Of a stretch of DNA of 64,000 nt, positions 8,658-17,073 are shown piece by piece. The notes under the pieces are model-generated. The model was not told where the DNA came from. It saw only the letters and a program-made list of their open reading frames with translations, and ran no database searches. Position 1 is the stretch's first letter; each line of letters opens with the position of its first letter. The stretch comes from Ignavibacteria bacterium (lineage in GTDB: Bacteria; Bacteroidota; Ignavibacteria; SZUA-365): contig JADKJW010000004.1 of NCBI GenBank assembly GCA_016720835.1, forward strand, positions 183,501 through 247,500. The letters are read 5' to 3'. The position numbers and the translations under genes were made by a program.

Positions 8658-9446
8658 ATGAAACACTCACTGCGCCTCGACAAACCGCTCGCCTTTTTCG
8701 ATCTCGAGACGACCGGGACTTCGGTGATGACCGACCGCATCGTCGAGATCGCCATCGTCAAATATCTTCCCAGCGGAGCCGCGGTGTCGTACGTCTCGCG
8801 CGTGAATCCGGAAATGCCGATTCCCTCCGCCTCGACGGCAATACACGGCATATCGGACACCGACGTCGTTTTTGAGCCCACGTTCAAGAATATCGGAAAG
8901 GTTGTGCGCGATTTTCTCGCCGGCTGCGATCTCTCCGGCTACAACGTTCGTCGCTTCGACCTTCCGCTTCTCAAGAAGGAATTCGAACGCGCGGGCATGG
9001 TGTTCGATAGCACCGGCGCCCGCGTGGTGGACGTGCAGACCATTTTTCACACCCGCGAGCCCCGGGATTTGAGCGCGGCATACCGGTATTACTGCGGCAA
9101 AGAGCACACGGGCGCGCATGGCGCACTGGCCGATGTGGAAATCACGGCCGAAGTGTTCTCGGCTCAGCTCGAGCGTTATGCCGATCTGCCGCGCGACATC
9201 GGACAACTGGAACTCCTCGTCCATCCCCGGAATCCACTGTGGGTGGACGAAGACGGCAGACTCCAGTGGGAAAACGGCGAGGCCGTGTTCATGTTCGGCA
9301 AGTACCGGGGGAAAACATTGCGCGAGGTTCTCCGTACGGATCCCAAATATCTGGGATGGATCGTCGGCGGCGAGTTTCCCGAGTCCACGAAACAGGTTGT
9401 GCGCCTCGCGCTGTCTGGAACCCTTCCCGTCCAGCAGCGAGAATGA
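8658..9446 (+). CDS. DEDDh 3'-5' exonuclease (DNA polymerase III epsilon-like) with C-terminal DUF3820-like tail
   Basis: 262 residues. The exonuclease domain (about 8-180) has all metal ligands: Asp and Glu of FFDLETTG, the Asp of GYNVRRFDLPLL, and His-Asp in GAHGALADVEIT. It may proofread or process DNA or RNA ends. Residues about 195-262 (WENGEAVFMFGKYRGKTLREV followed by YLGWIVGG) look like the small DUF3820-type module often appended to such exonucleases. No polymerase-binding or UvrC-like part is present, so this is an accessory enzyme rather than a proven DnaQ. Divergent from hypB across 154 bp. Confidence 0.88.
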   Translation: MKHSLRLDKPLAFFDLETTGTSVMTDRIVEIAIVKYLPSGAAVSYVSRVNPEMPIPSASTAIHGISDTDVVFEPTFKNIGKVVRDFLAGCDLSGYNVRRFDLPLLKKEFERAGMVFDSTGARVVDVQTIFHTREPRDLSAAYRYYCGKEHTGAHGALADVEITAEVFSAQLERYADLPRDIGQLELLVHPRNPLWVDEDGRLQWENGEAVFMFGKYRGKTLREVLRTDPKYLGWIVGGEFPESTKQVVRLALSGTLPVQQRE

Positions 9447-9522
9447 TTCCCGAACAGGGGAGCACGTATCGTGAAGCCGAAGCGGTCCGCACCGTCAGAT
9501 CACAAACAAAAGGAAGCCTGCA

Positions 9523-9885
9523 ATGGCCGGGACATCGATCATTGAAGTCTGGGGTATCCCCACCTGCGGAACCGTGAAGAAGACGCTCAAACATTTGCAG
9601 TCATTGGGGGTTGTGCACGAGTTCAAGGATTTCAGACAAACTCCACCGACCAGGGACTTGCTTACACACGCATTACGCTCGGTTTCCGCTCCGAAAAAAC
9701 TGTTCAATACTTCCGGAGCCTCATATCGCGAGGGGCGTTGGGGTACACGGGCGGACGGGATGACCGGCACAGAGGTGGTGGAGGCCTTGCTCGCAGATCC
9801 GATGCTGATAAAACGTCCGATCATCCGCTCGCCGAAGGGCACGGTTGTCGGTTTTAACGAGGCGGCTCTTCAGAAGCTTCTGTAG
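9523..9885 (+). CDS. ArsC/Spx/YffB-family thioredoxin-fold protein
   Basis: 120 residues, the family's normal length. The redox Cys lies at VWGIPTCGTVKKTLKHL near the N-terminus, followed by FKDFRQTPPTRDLL and the C-terminal LIKRPIIRSPKGTVVGFNE segment that all family members share. Only one Cys is seen, as in YffB-type members, so an arsenate reductase role is not implied; it could be a glutathione- or mycothiol-type reductase or a regulator like Spx. AAGGA is correctly spaced upstream. Its last 32 bases overlap the 3' end of the opposite-strand barrel gene. Confidence 0.85.
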   Translation: MAGTSIIEVWGIPTCGTVKKTLKHLQSLGVVHEFKDFRQTPPTRDLLTHALRSVSAPKKLFNTSGASYREGRWGTRADGMTGTEVVEALLADPMLIKRPIIRSPKGTVVGFNEAALQKLL

Positions 9886-10849
9886 CAGTTTCTCCGTTGT
9901 CGTTTTGCGTCCTGCCGTGGCGCTTGTCGTTTGCGGTGCTACGGATCGACTCGCGAGTTCCGTGCATGCGTCCGGAGTCGTGCGCTGCCGGGACGCTGCC
10001 GAGCTTGTCGGCGTTCTCGTCGTCGAATGCGAGATCGGAGGTCCAGGACGCAGGTGGGCGCGTGAAAAGAAAGTCCACCCGGAGTTTCGGAGTCGTATCT
10101 ACTGCGGTTTGTTCCTCGTGGTATTCCTGCACATACCGCGGAGCAGCATCACCGGCGCGGAGTTGCCATGACGCGCCAACGCTGAGCGTGGTGAAGCGGT
10201 CGTATTTCCAATCGCGTTTGTTCGAAACGAGCCCGTCGAGCCCATCGGCGAGCGTTAGCGAATACTCTATCCCGGCGGAAACACGAAGTCGTTCCGAATA
10301 ATGGACTCGAACACCGGCACGGAGAGGGAACCATACGCTTGTCCCAAGCGAGGACGCGACGAGCCGGCGCTGGTCACCGGATTCCCTGCCGACCAGATTC
10401 TGCTGTACGGAATACACAAGAATGCCGGCGCCGGCGGCAAGAAACGGTTTGAACAGCGGGACCACGTTCAGGGAGGCTTCGAGTGAAATGCAGGTTGGTA
10501 CAACAACGGTGGAAAAATCGTACTCCGGATGAATGCCGCGAAGAGCCCGGTAACCGAGGCTGCCTTCCAGTCCAATATCGAGAGATTGAAAGCCGTCCCG
10601 GAACGAATACAGATCCGCTCCGCCGAGGATATCGACACAAAGGAGCTTTGGTGACACCGTTCCGTGAAGATCCGCTCTGTCGCCGACGTCACCGGAGTAG
10701 TGCGCTCCTCCGATCCTGAGCCCGAGCCGTTCAACCCTCCACGACGCATCTTGCTCTGCCGGCGATTCTTGAGATTCATGAAGCTGCTGTCCCTTGACAA
10801 TTCCCTGAAGAAAGAGCAAGGTGAAGACTACGGTTTTCCAGAAATTCAT
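9854..10849 (-). CDS. Predicted outer-membrane beta-barrel protein (paralogue of the OmpA-fused barrel)
   Basis: 331 residues with a signal peptide ending near KGQ. Residues about 38-230 alternate glycine/aromatic strands, e.g. RLGLRIGGAHYSGDVGDRAD, and align along their length with the barrel of the OmpA protein at 11811-13283 (RIGLGLRAGAVHFSGDVRDA; later TLADGLDGLVSNKRDW against TLSDRLDGIVTKDLDW). It lacks the TSP3 and OmpA parts; instead it ends in a charged, Asn/Arg/Glu-rich tail of about 75 residues. The tail overlaps the end of the convergent ArsC-like gene by 32 bp. Role: envelope structure or porin, inferred only. Confidence 0.72.
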   Translation of the reverse strand: MNFWKTVVFTLLFLQGIVKGQQLHESQESPAEQDASWRVERLGLRIGGAHYSGDVGDRADLHGTVSPKLLCVDILGGADLYSFRDGFQSLDIGLEGSLGYRALRGIHPEYDFSTVVVPTCISLEASLNVVPLFKPFLAAGAGILVYSVQQNLVGRESGDQRRLVASSLGTSVWFPLRAGVRVHYSERLRVSAGIEYSLTLADGLDGLVSNKRDWKYDRFTTLSVGASWQLRAGDAAPRYVQEYHEEQTAVDTTPKLRVDFLFTRPPASWTSDLAFDDENADKLGSVPAAHDSGRMHGTRESIRSTANDKRHGRTQNDNGETATEASEEPPR

Positions 10850-11085
10850 AACTCACAGATGTACGTTGTTTGCAGCACGGGCTATGTGGGAGCAGCGTAA
10901 TGCAAAAAACATTCCTTATTCAGTCGCCGACAGCAAGGCTTGAAATTTTCACAACATATCTGAGTATAACCACGAGCACGACATGTCGATTTTACAACCA
11001 ACAAGCGCCCGATTGAAAAATAAGCAAAACCGTCGCACTCCAGAGGAACACGACGGAATAGAGATTGGAACCTTGATGGGAGAGG

Positions 11086-11574
11086 CTAGCGAAGGGAGGT
11101 TACTGGATGAACGATCGGGCAAGTGTCCGAAAAGGCAACACCATCATCTACACGGACGCCGGTGACCTTTTTCCAAACAGGCGACGAGTTGCTATAGCCG
11201 GTGATTCGGACATGACGGTTTGCGTAAAGCCACTGCACGTGAACAGCAACGAGCTTGCATGCAGGGGGGATATTGAACGAATACGAGGAATTCTTTGACT
11301 CGAGTTCGCAAATTTTCTTGGTGATTCCTGATTCCGCGAAGACAACGTACATGCAGACAGCATCAATGGACAGTTCGCTCCGATTCAGACCGAGAACGAT
11401 GTTCCGTTCCTGGTCGGTGAGCAACGAAGCGTCATCCGATGAAACGGCAACTCCCACAGGTTGCGCAGGAGCGGCAGACGCAACCGGAGAACCTGGCTGT
11501 GATCGGGCCACGGTCATCACGAAACACAGCAGCACTGTAACAAGCGCCGACTTCATTTTCATCACTTTGCTCAT
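11086..11574 (-). CDS. Hypothetical exported protein
   Basis: 162 residues: a hydrophobic signal sequence (MKMKSALVTVLLCFVMTVARSQ), then no recognised domain. It has four Cys outside the signal region, compatible with disulphides in the periplasm. Region is lower in GC than most of the window. It sits between the two paralogous barrels on the same strand. No convincing ribosome-binding site precedes either of the clustered ATGs (11574, 11562, 11556), so the exact start is uncertain. Confidence 0.55.
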   Translation of the reverse strand: MSKVMKMKSALVTVLLCFVMTVARSQPGSPVASAAPAQPVGVAVSSDDASLLTDQERNIVLGLNRSELSIDAVCMYVVFAESGITKKICELESKNSSYSFNIPPACKLVAVHVQWLYANRHVRITGYSNSSPVWKKVTGVRVDDGVAFSDTCPIVHPVTSLR

Positions 11575-11810
11575 TTCGAGCTATTGTGCACAACATTGTC
11601 CTGTATCACCATCATCAAACAAATAGCAGGCCACGGGCGCACAACGTGTAAAGCTCTAATATTTTACTGCTTATCTGTGTGGGCGCAATAAATCCGTGTT
11701 TGTTTAGTGCACAATCAATGGAAATCGTAATAAAAATGAACAGCGAAGTAATCGACGAGTCGAATACTCCGGATCCTCGTTGAAGAACGGTGGCTGTTGT
11801 GAAGCGCGAG

Positions 11811-13283
11811 TTACTCGAATTTCACTATGCGGAATTCGATTCGACGATTTCTCTTGCGGCCGTCGACGGTATTGTTCGGGGCAATGGGAGCTGCCGAGCC
11901 AAGACCGTCGGTTGTAATCCGGGTGGAAGCGATTCCGTGGGCGACCAGGTACTGTTTAACCGATTCTGCCCGTTTTAGTGAGAGTGTGATATTCTTCTGG
12001 TAGTCACCCGTGGAATCCGTGTGTCCCCGCACTTCCAGTTCAACTTTTGGGTTCTCATTCAGGTTTTGGACGACTTTGTCGAGTGTTGCATTTGACGCGG
12101 TCAGAAGAGTCGCTTTCCCGGCTTCGAATTCAATGTTTTCAAGAATGAGAATATCACCAAGCTTTTCGAAGATGATGTCTCCCCTGTCGTTGGCAAAGGG
12201 ACATCCAAGATTGCTCATGGGGCCTGCCTCGGTCGGGCATTTATCATTTCCGTCCGGGATCTTGTCCCCATCCGAATCGCGGTCGTTCGGATTCGTTCTG
12301 AGACGAACCTCTTCATCGTCCCGAATTCCGTCGCCGTCGGTGTCGTCGAGCAGTGGATTTGTTCGATACCGCTTGATTTCCTGTCCATCGGTGAGTCCGT
12401 CTCCGTCAGAATCCGGTTTCCCTGGATCTGTATGATACAGATTCGTTTCCTCCGCATCCATGAGTCCGTCTTGATCGCTATCTGAAATGGCCGGATCGGG
12501 AGGAGGAGGTTCTACGACAATGGGCGGCAGGATTTGCTCGCCGTAGGGATCTTCCGTACGGTTTCCAAAAAAATAGTAGGCGAAGCCGAAGGAGACCATC
12601 TCGAAGTTGTCGTTCATCCAATCGAGATCCTTCGTGACGATGCCATCGAGACGATCGCTGAGAGTGACCGAACGCTCGAGCGTCAGTTGGAAATCGAGAG
12701 CAGGCGAAATGGCGGCTCTCAGCCCGATGCGGAGAGGCATCCAAAAGATGAAGTTTCCTCCCTCCGACACGACCTGTTTGGCACGTGCTTCTGAAAGCGC
12801 GTTGTGCACGATCTGGAGTTTGTACGGGATTCCTCCGATACCGACGGAAATGAGAGGGCGGACAATAGCCTGTGAATTGAATTCGACCGTGACGGCAGCG
12901 CTGAACGGATAGGCGCGTGTGTTGAAGGCGTAGGACGAATGCGCGGCGCTGAGGAAGCGATATCCACCGGAAGCCTCAAGGCCGATCCGCATCGCATTTT
13001 CGCCCTGCTTCGCCTGCAGCAGGCGCATGTGGACAAAGAGATCACCACCAACACGAAACGGTGCCGAGGCGCCTGCAAAGTCGAGGGCGTCACGCACATC
13101 ACCACTGAAATGAACCGCACCGGCGCGCAAACCCAGACCGATGCGCCCGGGTGAAGCGAACGCAGAGTCGGGGAAAGGCGTGTCTCCGTCCTGCGCATGA
13201 CAGGATGTTGATAGCGCGAGAAGGAGCAGAACTGCACACGCCCCGGCGACAGAGTCGGCGTACCACATTCTTGCGGTGGTCAT
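11811..13283 (-). CDS. OmpA-family outer-membrane protein: beta-barrel, thrombospondin type 3 repeats, OmpA peptidoglycan-binding domain
   Basis: 490 residues from ATG 13283 (AGGA upstream; gives signal peptide cleaved near CHAQ). Order: signal, beta-barrel (about 35-250), Pro-rich linker, about four calcium-binding TSP3 repeats of the type DSDGDGLTDGQE (about 270-350), and an OmpA C-domain (about 375-490) with VRGHTDSTGDYQKN and NRRIEF. The C-domain should anchor the barrel to peptidoglycan, the calcium repeats acting as a rigid spacer. Such proteins are typical of Bacteroidota. It is the intact member of a paralogous pair with 9854-10849. Confidence 0.9.
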   Translation of the reverse strand: MTTARMWYADSVAGACAVLLLLALSTSCHAQDGDTPFPDSAFASPGRIGLGLRAGAVHFSGDVRDALDFAGASAPFRVGGDLFVHMRLLQAKQGENAMRIGLEASGGYRFLSAAHSSYAFNTRAYPFSAAVTVEFNSQAIVRPLISVGIGGIPYKLQIVHNALSEARAKQVVSEGGNFIFWMPLRIGLRAAISPALDFQLTLERSVTLSDRLDGIVTKDLDWMNDNFEMVSFGFAYYFFGNRTEDPYGEQILPPIVVEPPPPDPAISDSDQDGLMDAEETNLYHTDPGKPDSDGDGLTDGQEIKRYRTNPLLDDTDGDGIRDDEEVRLRTNPNDRDSDGDKIPDGNDKCPTEAGPMSNLGCPFANDRGDIIFEKLGDILILENIEFEAGKATLLTASNATLDKVVQNLNENPKVELEVRGHTDSTGDYQKNITLSLKRAESVKQYLVAHGIASTRITTDGLGSAAPIAPNNTVDGRKRNRRIEFRIVKFE

Positions 13284-13476
13284 GGGAAAATCCTGGTCAT
13301 GAGCGCTTGAGTGGGACCGATGGGCGGATTTGCACAGGCGGGTGTTGCATGGAAATAGTCGATGCGAAGAAAGTACGAAAATCGGAGTACAGAGTACAAA
13401 CATCCACAACGTTCTCGCGAAGAAGGAGGTCGCGCGCGGGAGTTTCCCCAGCCATGAAACGCCGTGCGACCATGGT

Positions 13477-14115
13477 TCAGCCCAGGATGGCGCCGATAAC
13501 CGCCGACATTTCGTTCGGCACGCACGTGATACGCTGTCCGGGAGTTTGAATATCAGGATGCGCGACGCAGGTTCCGTATTTGCATGTCGACGCAGCGACA
13601 CTGAAGCGGCCCTCCTTGATGACCAGCGACATGGGACCACGCGTCCCCGGGAATTCAAAGACGCCATTTTCACTCAGCGGGAGCGCGAGCAGGAGGCGGT
13701 CGCGGTGGAAGACTTCCACGCTCCTGCTGAAGGGCGGCGTCTGATTCACGAAGCGCACGAGAGTCGGATGTTGCTGCAGTGAAGGCAGTTCGAGGTCGTT
13801 CTCGAGCTGCCGAAGGGCGGCATGAAAGAGCGAAATACCGTCATGGAAATTCCTCCGGCGGTTTCCCTCAAAGAGCAGCACGCCGCCCGGAAAGACGCCA
13901 GGAAGCTCCGACTGCCGCAGCCGCAGCATGACCTCTCCAAAATGTTCACGCAACATTTCCTCGGCCAGGTGCTCGGCTTCGCGTGCACGGGAGGTGAGAA
14001 TCGTCACATCCAGAGGCGTCATGCCCAGCTTCGGTTTGATGGCGTCCGGCGCCTTTTTCGACGCCGCGTCCCGCAAGCCGGAGATACCGAATTTGAAAAA
14101 CTGTCTGCGATCCAT
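13477..14115 (-). CDS. NusG domain II-containing protein with twin-arginine-like N-terminus
   Basis: 212 residues. The C-terminal ~80 residues fit the NusG_II (DUF1312) fold: SVEVFHRDRLLLALPL, then VIKEGRFSV, a conserved Cys pair STCKYGTC and the terminal GQRITCVPNE motif. The N-terminus MDRRQFFKFG resembles a Tat or redox-maturation leader (RRxFF) but lacks a clear hydrophobic core, so export is uncertain. The middle has no recognised fold. Stop of the upstream M23 peptidase gene? No: this gene lies downstream, its ATG only two bases after the peptidase stop on the same strand, so the two are co-transcribed and probably translationally coupled. Confidence 0.72.
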   Translation of the reverse strand: MDRRQFFKFGISGLRDAASKKAPDAIKPKLGMTPLDVTILTSRAREAEHLAEEMLREHFGEVMLRLRQSELPGVFPGGVLLFEGNRRRNFHDGISLFHAALRQLENDLELPSLQQHPTLVRFVNQTPPFSRSVEVFHRDRLLLALPLSENGVFEFPGTRGPMSLVIKEGRFSVAASTCKYGTCVAHPDIQTPGQRITCVPNEMSAVIGAILG

Positions 14116-14117
14116 GA

Positions 14118-14861
14118 TCAGCGTGTGGAGGCCCGGAGGAGTTCAGGATAGATGTCGCGCGGTCTCGGGAGGCCGTCGCGAAAGGAAAGCACCATGAAAT
14201 GCAGATGTGTCGGCGAGCGATGCGGATACGCGTTCTTTCCGGTGCGTCCGACCTCTCCGAGCCGGTCGCCGGGGCGCACGGTCTGCCCGACGGTACACGC
14301 GGCACGGCGGAGGTGCGCGTAGTAGAAGAGGCAGTCGCTCACCGGATCGTAGATCCAGGCACAGATCCCGCTGCGGATCGGCTGCCTGCCCTTGGCGTCC
14401 ATACTGTCGGGGGACCAGGAGGCGGTGACGGAGATGACGATTCCGGCGCTGACGGAGAGGACGTCGACGGGTTTCGATGTTTTGTCGTCGAGATCGTCGA
14501 AGTCGCGGTCGCGGATGAATACATCGTGTGCGGGATGGCCGCCGTGGCTGTTTCCGCTGAAGAAATCATAGGAGGCTGCTCCGCGATACCCCGTGCCGCG
14601 ACCGCCAATGGATCCGGCCGAATGTCCTCGCAGGGGAAACACCCAGGCAGCAGACGTCGCGCGCTCGATGCCGCCCTTCCGGCTCAGTGATCGCAGCAGC
14701 GCATGCGCTTCACGCACGCGCGCGACCGCGGATGCGCGGGAGAGCTTCAACGAATAGATATCACGGAACAGGGTATCGATGCATTGCACCGATTCGCACG
14801 GTTGCGCGCACGCGGTGGATGCGAACGCCAGGAGGAAGAGAAAAGCGGTTGCGGTTTTCAT
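14118..14861 (-). CDS. M23 (LytM-like) peptidase, exported
   Basis: 247 residues from ATG 14861, which gives a signal peptide ending near TACAQ; an upstream in-frame ATG (14906) would add a non-signal segment. Zinc-site motifs of M23 peptidases are present: HPAHD (HxxxD) about mid-protein and THLHF (HxH) near the C-terminus, so the enzyme looks catalytically competent toward peptidoglycan cross-bridges, or it may activate another hydrolase. A small N-terminal helical region with CESVQC precedes the domain. First gene of a two-gene operon with the NusG_II protein. Confidence 0.85.
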   Translation of the reverse strand: MKTATAFLFLLAFASTACAQPCESVQCIDTLFRDIYSLKLSRASAVARVREAHALLRSLSRKGGIERATSAAWVFPLRGHSAGSIGGRGTGYRGAASYDFFSGNSHGGHPAHDVFIRDRDFDDLDDKTSKPVDVLSVSAGIVISVTASWSPDSMDAKGRQPIRSGICAWIYDPVSDCLFYYAHLRRAACTVGQTVRPGDRLGEVGRTGKNAYPHRSPTHLHFMVLSFRDGLPRPRDIYPELLRASTR

Positions 14862-15166
14862 TCGATCTCGTACGAAGATACCATCTTCGCGCCACATGTC
14901 GTCCATGGAATCCTCGCTGCTCACGCCCGCGATTCCCGCTCGCGCTTCCAGGAAGAGCGAGACGGCGCGCGTCATGAATTCGTAGAATTTACGAGATGCT
15001 CATTTGTTATTTCCACCTTTTTCTTATTTTGTCGCGAGCCTGCTACACCAAACAGTTATCGATCTACTCCTTCGCGCGGAAAGCGGCCGGGAGTTCGCAC
15101 ACGCCATCCTGATGACGGAGTATCACTCCACCATTCATCCACCCATCACCATCATTGGAGGTCGCT
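14862..15166. other. Divergent intergenic region, 305 bp
   Basis: Between M23 (leftward) and DUF5684 (rightward). The central part is AT-richer than its surroundings. Apart from the predicted rightward promoter at 15003-15032 I see no repeat, RNA gene or open frame of interest. Confidence 0.5.
15003..15032 (+). promoter_or_regulatory. Predicted promoter of the DUF5684/DUF2752 cluster
   Basis: TTTG (15003-15006), 18 bases, TATTTTGT (15025-15032); leader of about 130 bases to the ATG at 15167. Confidence 0.45.
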
Positions 15167-15571
15167 ATGCAGGAAGAGTACATGGTTGAACAAAACACGG
15201 GCTTGTTGGCGGGCGTCGGAGCCGGAATTCTGATCGTGTACCTCGCGATTCTGATTCTTGTCATCGTCAGCATGTGGAAGATCTTTACCAAGGCCGGGAA
15301 GCCCGGCTGGGCCGCCATTGTGCCGATTTACAACATCATCGTCCTGATGGAAATCATCGGCAAGCCCGCGTGGTGGGTGGTCCTGATGCTGATTCCCTGT
15401 GTCAACATCGTCATGATGATTATCGTGTACCTCGAGCTCGCCAAGGTGTTCGGGAAGAGCGCCGGCTTCGGCGTCGGACTCATTCTCCTCTCGATCGTAT
15501 TCCTCCCGATTCTCGCGTTCGGCGATGCGGAGTACGTGGGACCAGGCGGCGGAACGGGCGCGAGCATGTAA
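15167..15571 (+). CDS. DUF5684-type small integral membrane protein
   Basis: 134 residues. Hydrophobic helix near 15-37 (GAGILIVYLAILILVIVSMW), the characteristic KAGKPGWAAIVPIYN loop, then two to three further helices (about 60-110), and a Gly-rich tail. The family occurs next to or fused with signal-peptidase-like proteins; function unknown. ATG 15167 is preceded by GGAGGT at ideal spacing, which rules out the in-frame TTG at 15155. First gene of the membrane-protein cluster 15167-16994. Confidence 0.8.
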   Translation: MQEEYMVEQNTGLLAGVGAGILIVYLAILILVIVSMWKIFTKAGKPGWAAIVPIYNIIVLMEIIGKPAWWVVLMLIPCVNIVMMIIVYLELAKVFGKSAGFGVGLILLSIVFLPILAFGDAEYVGPGGGTGASM

Positions 15572-15591
15572 TTGCGTCGAAAGGCAACGGC

Positions 15592-15625
15592 ATGAGGCGG
15601 AAGGGGCGTGCCCTTTCCGCCTCAT
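15592..15625. terminator. 16-bp hairpin between DUF5684 and DUF2752 genes
   Basis: Arms 15592-15607 and 15610-15625 (ATGAGGCGGAAGGGGC against GCCCTTTCCGCCTCAT, one G-U pair). No T-run follows. It may end or attenuate the DUF5684 transcript; it also contains an ATG in frame with the next gene, making that ATG a poor start. Confidence 0.5.
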
Positions 15626-15633
15626 TGCGTCTC

Positions 15634-16047
15634 ATGGAGAATGTCCCGACAGATATGCGCGAACTCCGTGCCGCACGAAGCATCCTTTTCCTCGCCGTTT
15701 CAGCATCGGTGCTGGCGTGGTTTTATTTTTTCGATCCCGCGAAGGCGGACGCATTCCTCCCCTGCCCCTTCAGGCTGGCAACCGGCTGGTCGTGTCCCGG
15801 CTGCGGGACGCAGCGCGCCGTCCATCTGTTTCTGCACGGAGAAATCTTCGCCGGATTGCGCTCCAATCCCCTGTCTGTGATCCTCATCCCCGTGGTCGGA
15901 GTTCTCTTCGCCCGCCACTTCGCCGGCAGCGCGCTCCGGAACAGGCAGACCAACAATCGGACGAACACATCGTTTATTGTCGGGATGCTCGTTGTTCTGG
16001 CGGCGTATTGGATCGCGAGAAACATGCCCTGGTGGCCCTGGATGTGA
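15634..16047 (+). CDS. DUF2752 membrane protein (first of two)
   Basis: 137 residues from ATG 15634. DUF2752 signature: CPFRLATGWSCPGCGTQRAVHLFLHG, then a helix, and a final helix ending YWIARNMPWWPWM. The paired Cys residues (C...CPGC) suggest metal or disulphide chemistry at the membrane surface, but the family has no known function. No clear ribosome-binding site; ATG 15655 is an alternative start 15 bases downstream of GGAGA, and the upstream ATG at 15592 lies in a strong hairpin. Second DUF2752 gene follows at 16569. Confidence 0.78.
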   Translation: MENVPTDMRELRAARSILFLAVSASVLAWFYFFDPAKADAFLPCPFRLATGWSCPGCGTQRAVHLFLHGEIFAGLRSNPLSVILIPVVGVLFARHFAGSALRNRQTNNRTNTSFIVGMLVVLAAYWIARNMPWWPWM

Positions 16048-16162
16048 CGAGGTCCGGCGTCGCCGCGCGGCGGGGAATGTTTCGTTGTGAATTCGTACTT
16101 TCGCGCATCGCTGTCGACCGCGAGTATTTGCCCCGGCACATCATTCCCGATCAGGAGGTAGC

Positions 16163-16558
16163 ATGTTTTGTCCGAAGTGCGGAACGTCGAATGACGATAA
16201 CCTCTGGCGTTGCACCAATTGCAGCACGGAGCTGCATGCCCCGGGATCACGCGTGGCCGCACGGCCGCCATCGTTCTCCGGCGTCAACAGCGGCGATCCG
16301 CTGCAGGCGTACGACGTCCGCGATTATCTCGTGCAGTCGATTCTCGTGACGCTGTTCTGCTGTCTGCCGCTCGGCATCCCCGCCATCGTGTACGCCGCGC
16401 AAACGAGGACGAAGCGCGATGCGGGCGATCTTGCCGGCGCCGCGGAAGCGTCGAAGAACGCCCGGCTCTGGTGCTGGCTGGGTTTCGGATTGGGACTTGG
16501 CGCCGGTCTGCTGTACATCCTTGCCATTGTCATGATGGGGATCGGCGGGAGCATGTAG
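16163..16558 (+). CDS. Zinc-ribbon plus CD225/dispanin membrane protein
   Basis: 131 residues. N-terminal zinc ribbon MFCPKCGTSNDDNLWRCTNC (two CxxC), a Ser/Pro linker, then the CD225 (interferon-induced transmembrane-like) region: a helix with LVTLFCCLPLGIPAIVYAAQ, the polar ASKNARLWCW loop, and a second helix. CD225 proteins of eukaryotes affect membrane fusion; bacterial members are uncharacterised. AGGAGG is well placed. Ten bases separate its stop from the second DUF2752 gene, so the two are co-transcribed. Confidence 0.85.
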   Translation: MFCPKCGTSNDDNLWRCTNCSTELHAPGSRVAARPPSFSGVNSGDPLQAYDVRDYLVQSILVTLFCCLPLGIPAIVYAAQTRTKRDAGDLAGAAEASKNARLWCWLGFGLGLGAGLLYILAIVMMGIGGSM

Positions 16559-16568
16559 AGGTGCGCCG

Positions 16569-16994
16569 ATGAACGTGACGCTCACCATGCACCACGCAGT
16601 GTTGCACAGATACGCCGTACGCGGCGCACTCGTCCTCGCTCTGGTGTTTCTCTTCTTCGTCAATCCGGCGACAAGCACGCTCATTCCTCCGTGCCCGGTT
16701 CACGCCATGACCGGTCTCCACTGTCCCGGGTGCGGATCCCTGCGCGCAACGCATGCGCTCCTGCATGGTGATTCCGTGGCTGCGGTGCAGTACAATCCGC
16801 TGCTTCTCGTCATGTTCGCCGCGTTCGCGTTATGGCGTCCATTGCGGAAGGTGCTCCGCGATTGCGGGATCGAGACGCAGCGGGTGGAGGCGCGTGTGGT
16901 CTCGGCGTTGCCGTGGCTCATTGTCGCATACTGGGTGCTTCGCAACATTCCCGTGTACCCGTTTTCGTTGCTCGCGCCGCACGTCCCGGCATAA
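16569..16994 (+). CDS. DUF2752 membrane protein (second of two)
   Basis: 141 residues. Same signature as the first copy: PPCPVHAMTGLHCPGCGSLRATHALLHG, between an N-terminal helix (LVLALVFLFFVNP) and two C-terminal helices, the last ending YWVLRNIPVYPF. The two copies share the Cys motif and the RN[MI]P-aromatic ending but little else, so the duplication is old or the copies were recruited separately. Probably translated with the CD225 gene upstream. Function unknown; a membrane complex of DUF2752 and CD225 proteins is an inference from adjacency. Confidence 0.8.
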   Translation: MNVTLTMHHAVLHRYAVRGALVLALVFLFFVNPATSTLIPPCPVHAMTGLHCPGCGSLRATHALLHGDSVAAVQYNPLLLVMFAAFALWRPLRKVLRDCGIETQRVEARVVSALPWLIVAYWVLRNIPVYPFSLLAPHVPA

Positions 16995-17073
16995 GATCCG
17001 CCCACACCGGCTCGAGCGCAACCGACGAGCGTCTCCGCACGGAAACGAGACATGTCTTTCTCTGGAGGATGAA

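Noticed and set aside
9523..9885. Dedicated arsenate reductase in an ars operon
   Set aside because: The Cys environment is YffB/Spx-like and no arsenic resistance genes are present.
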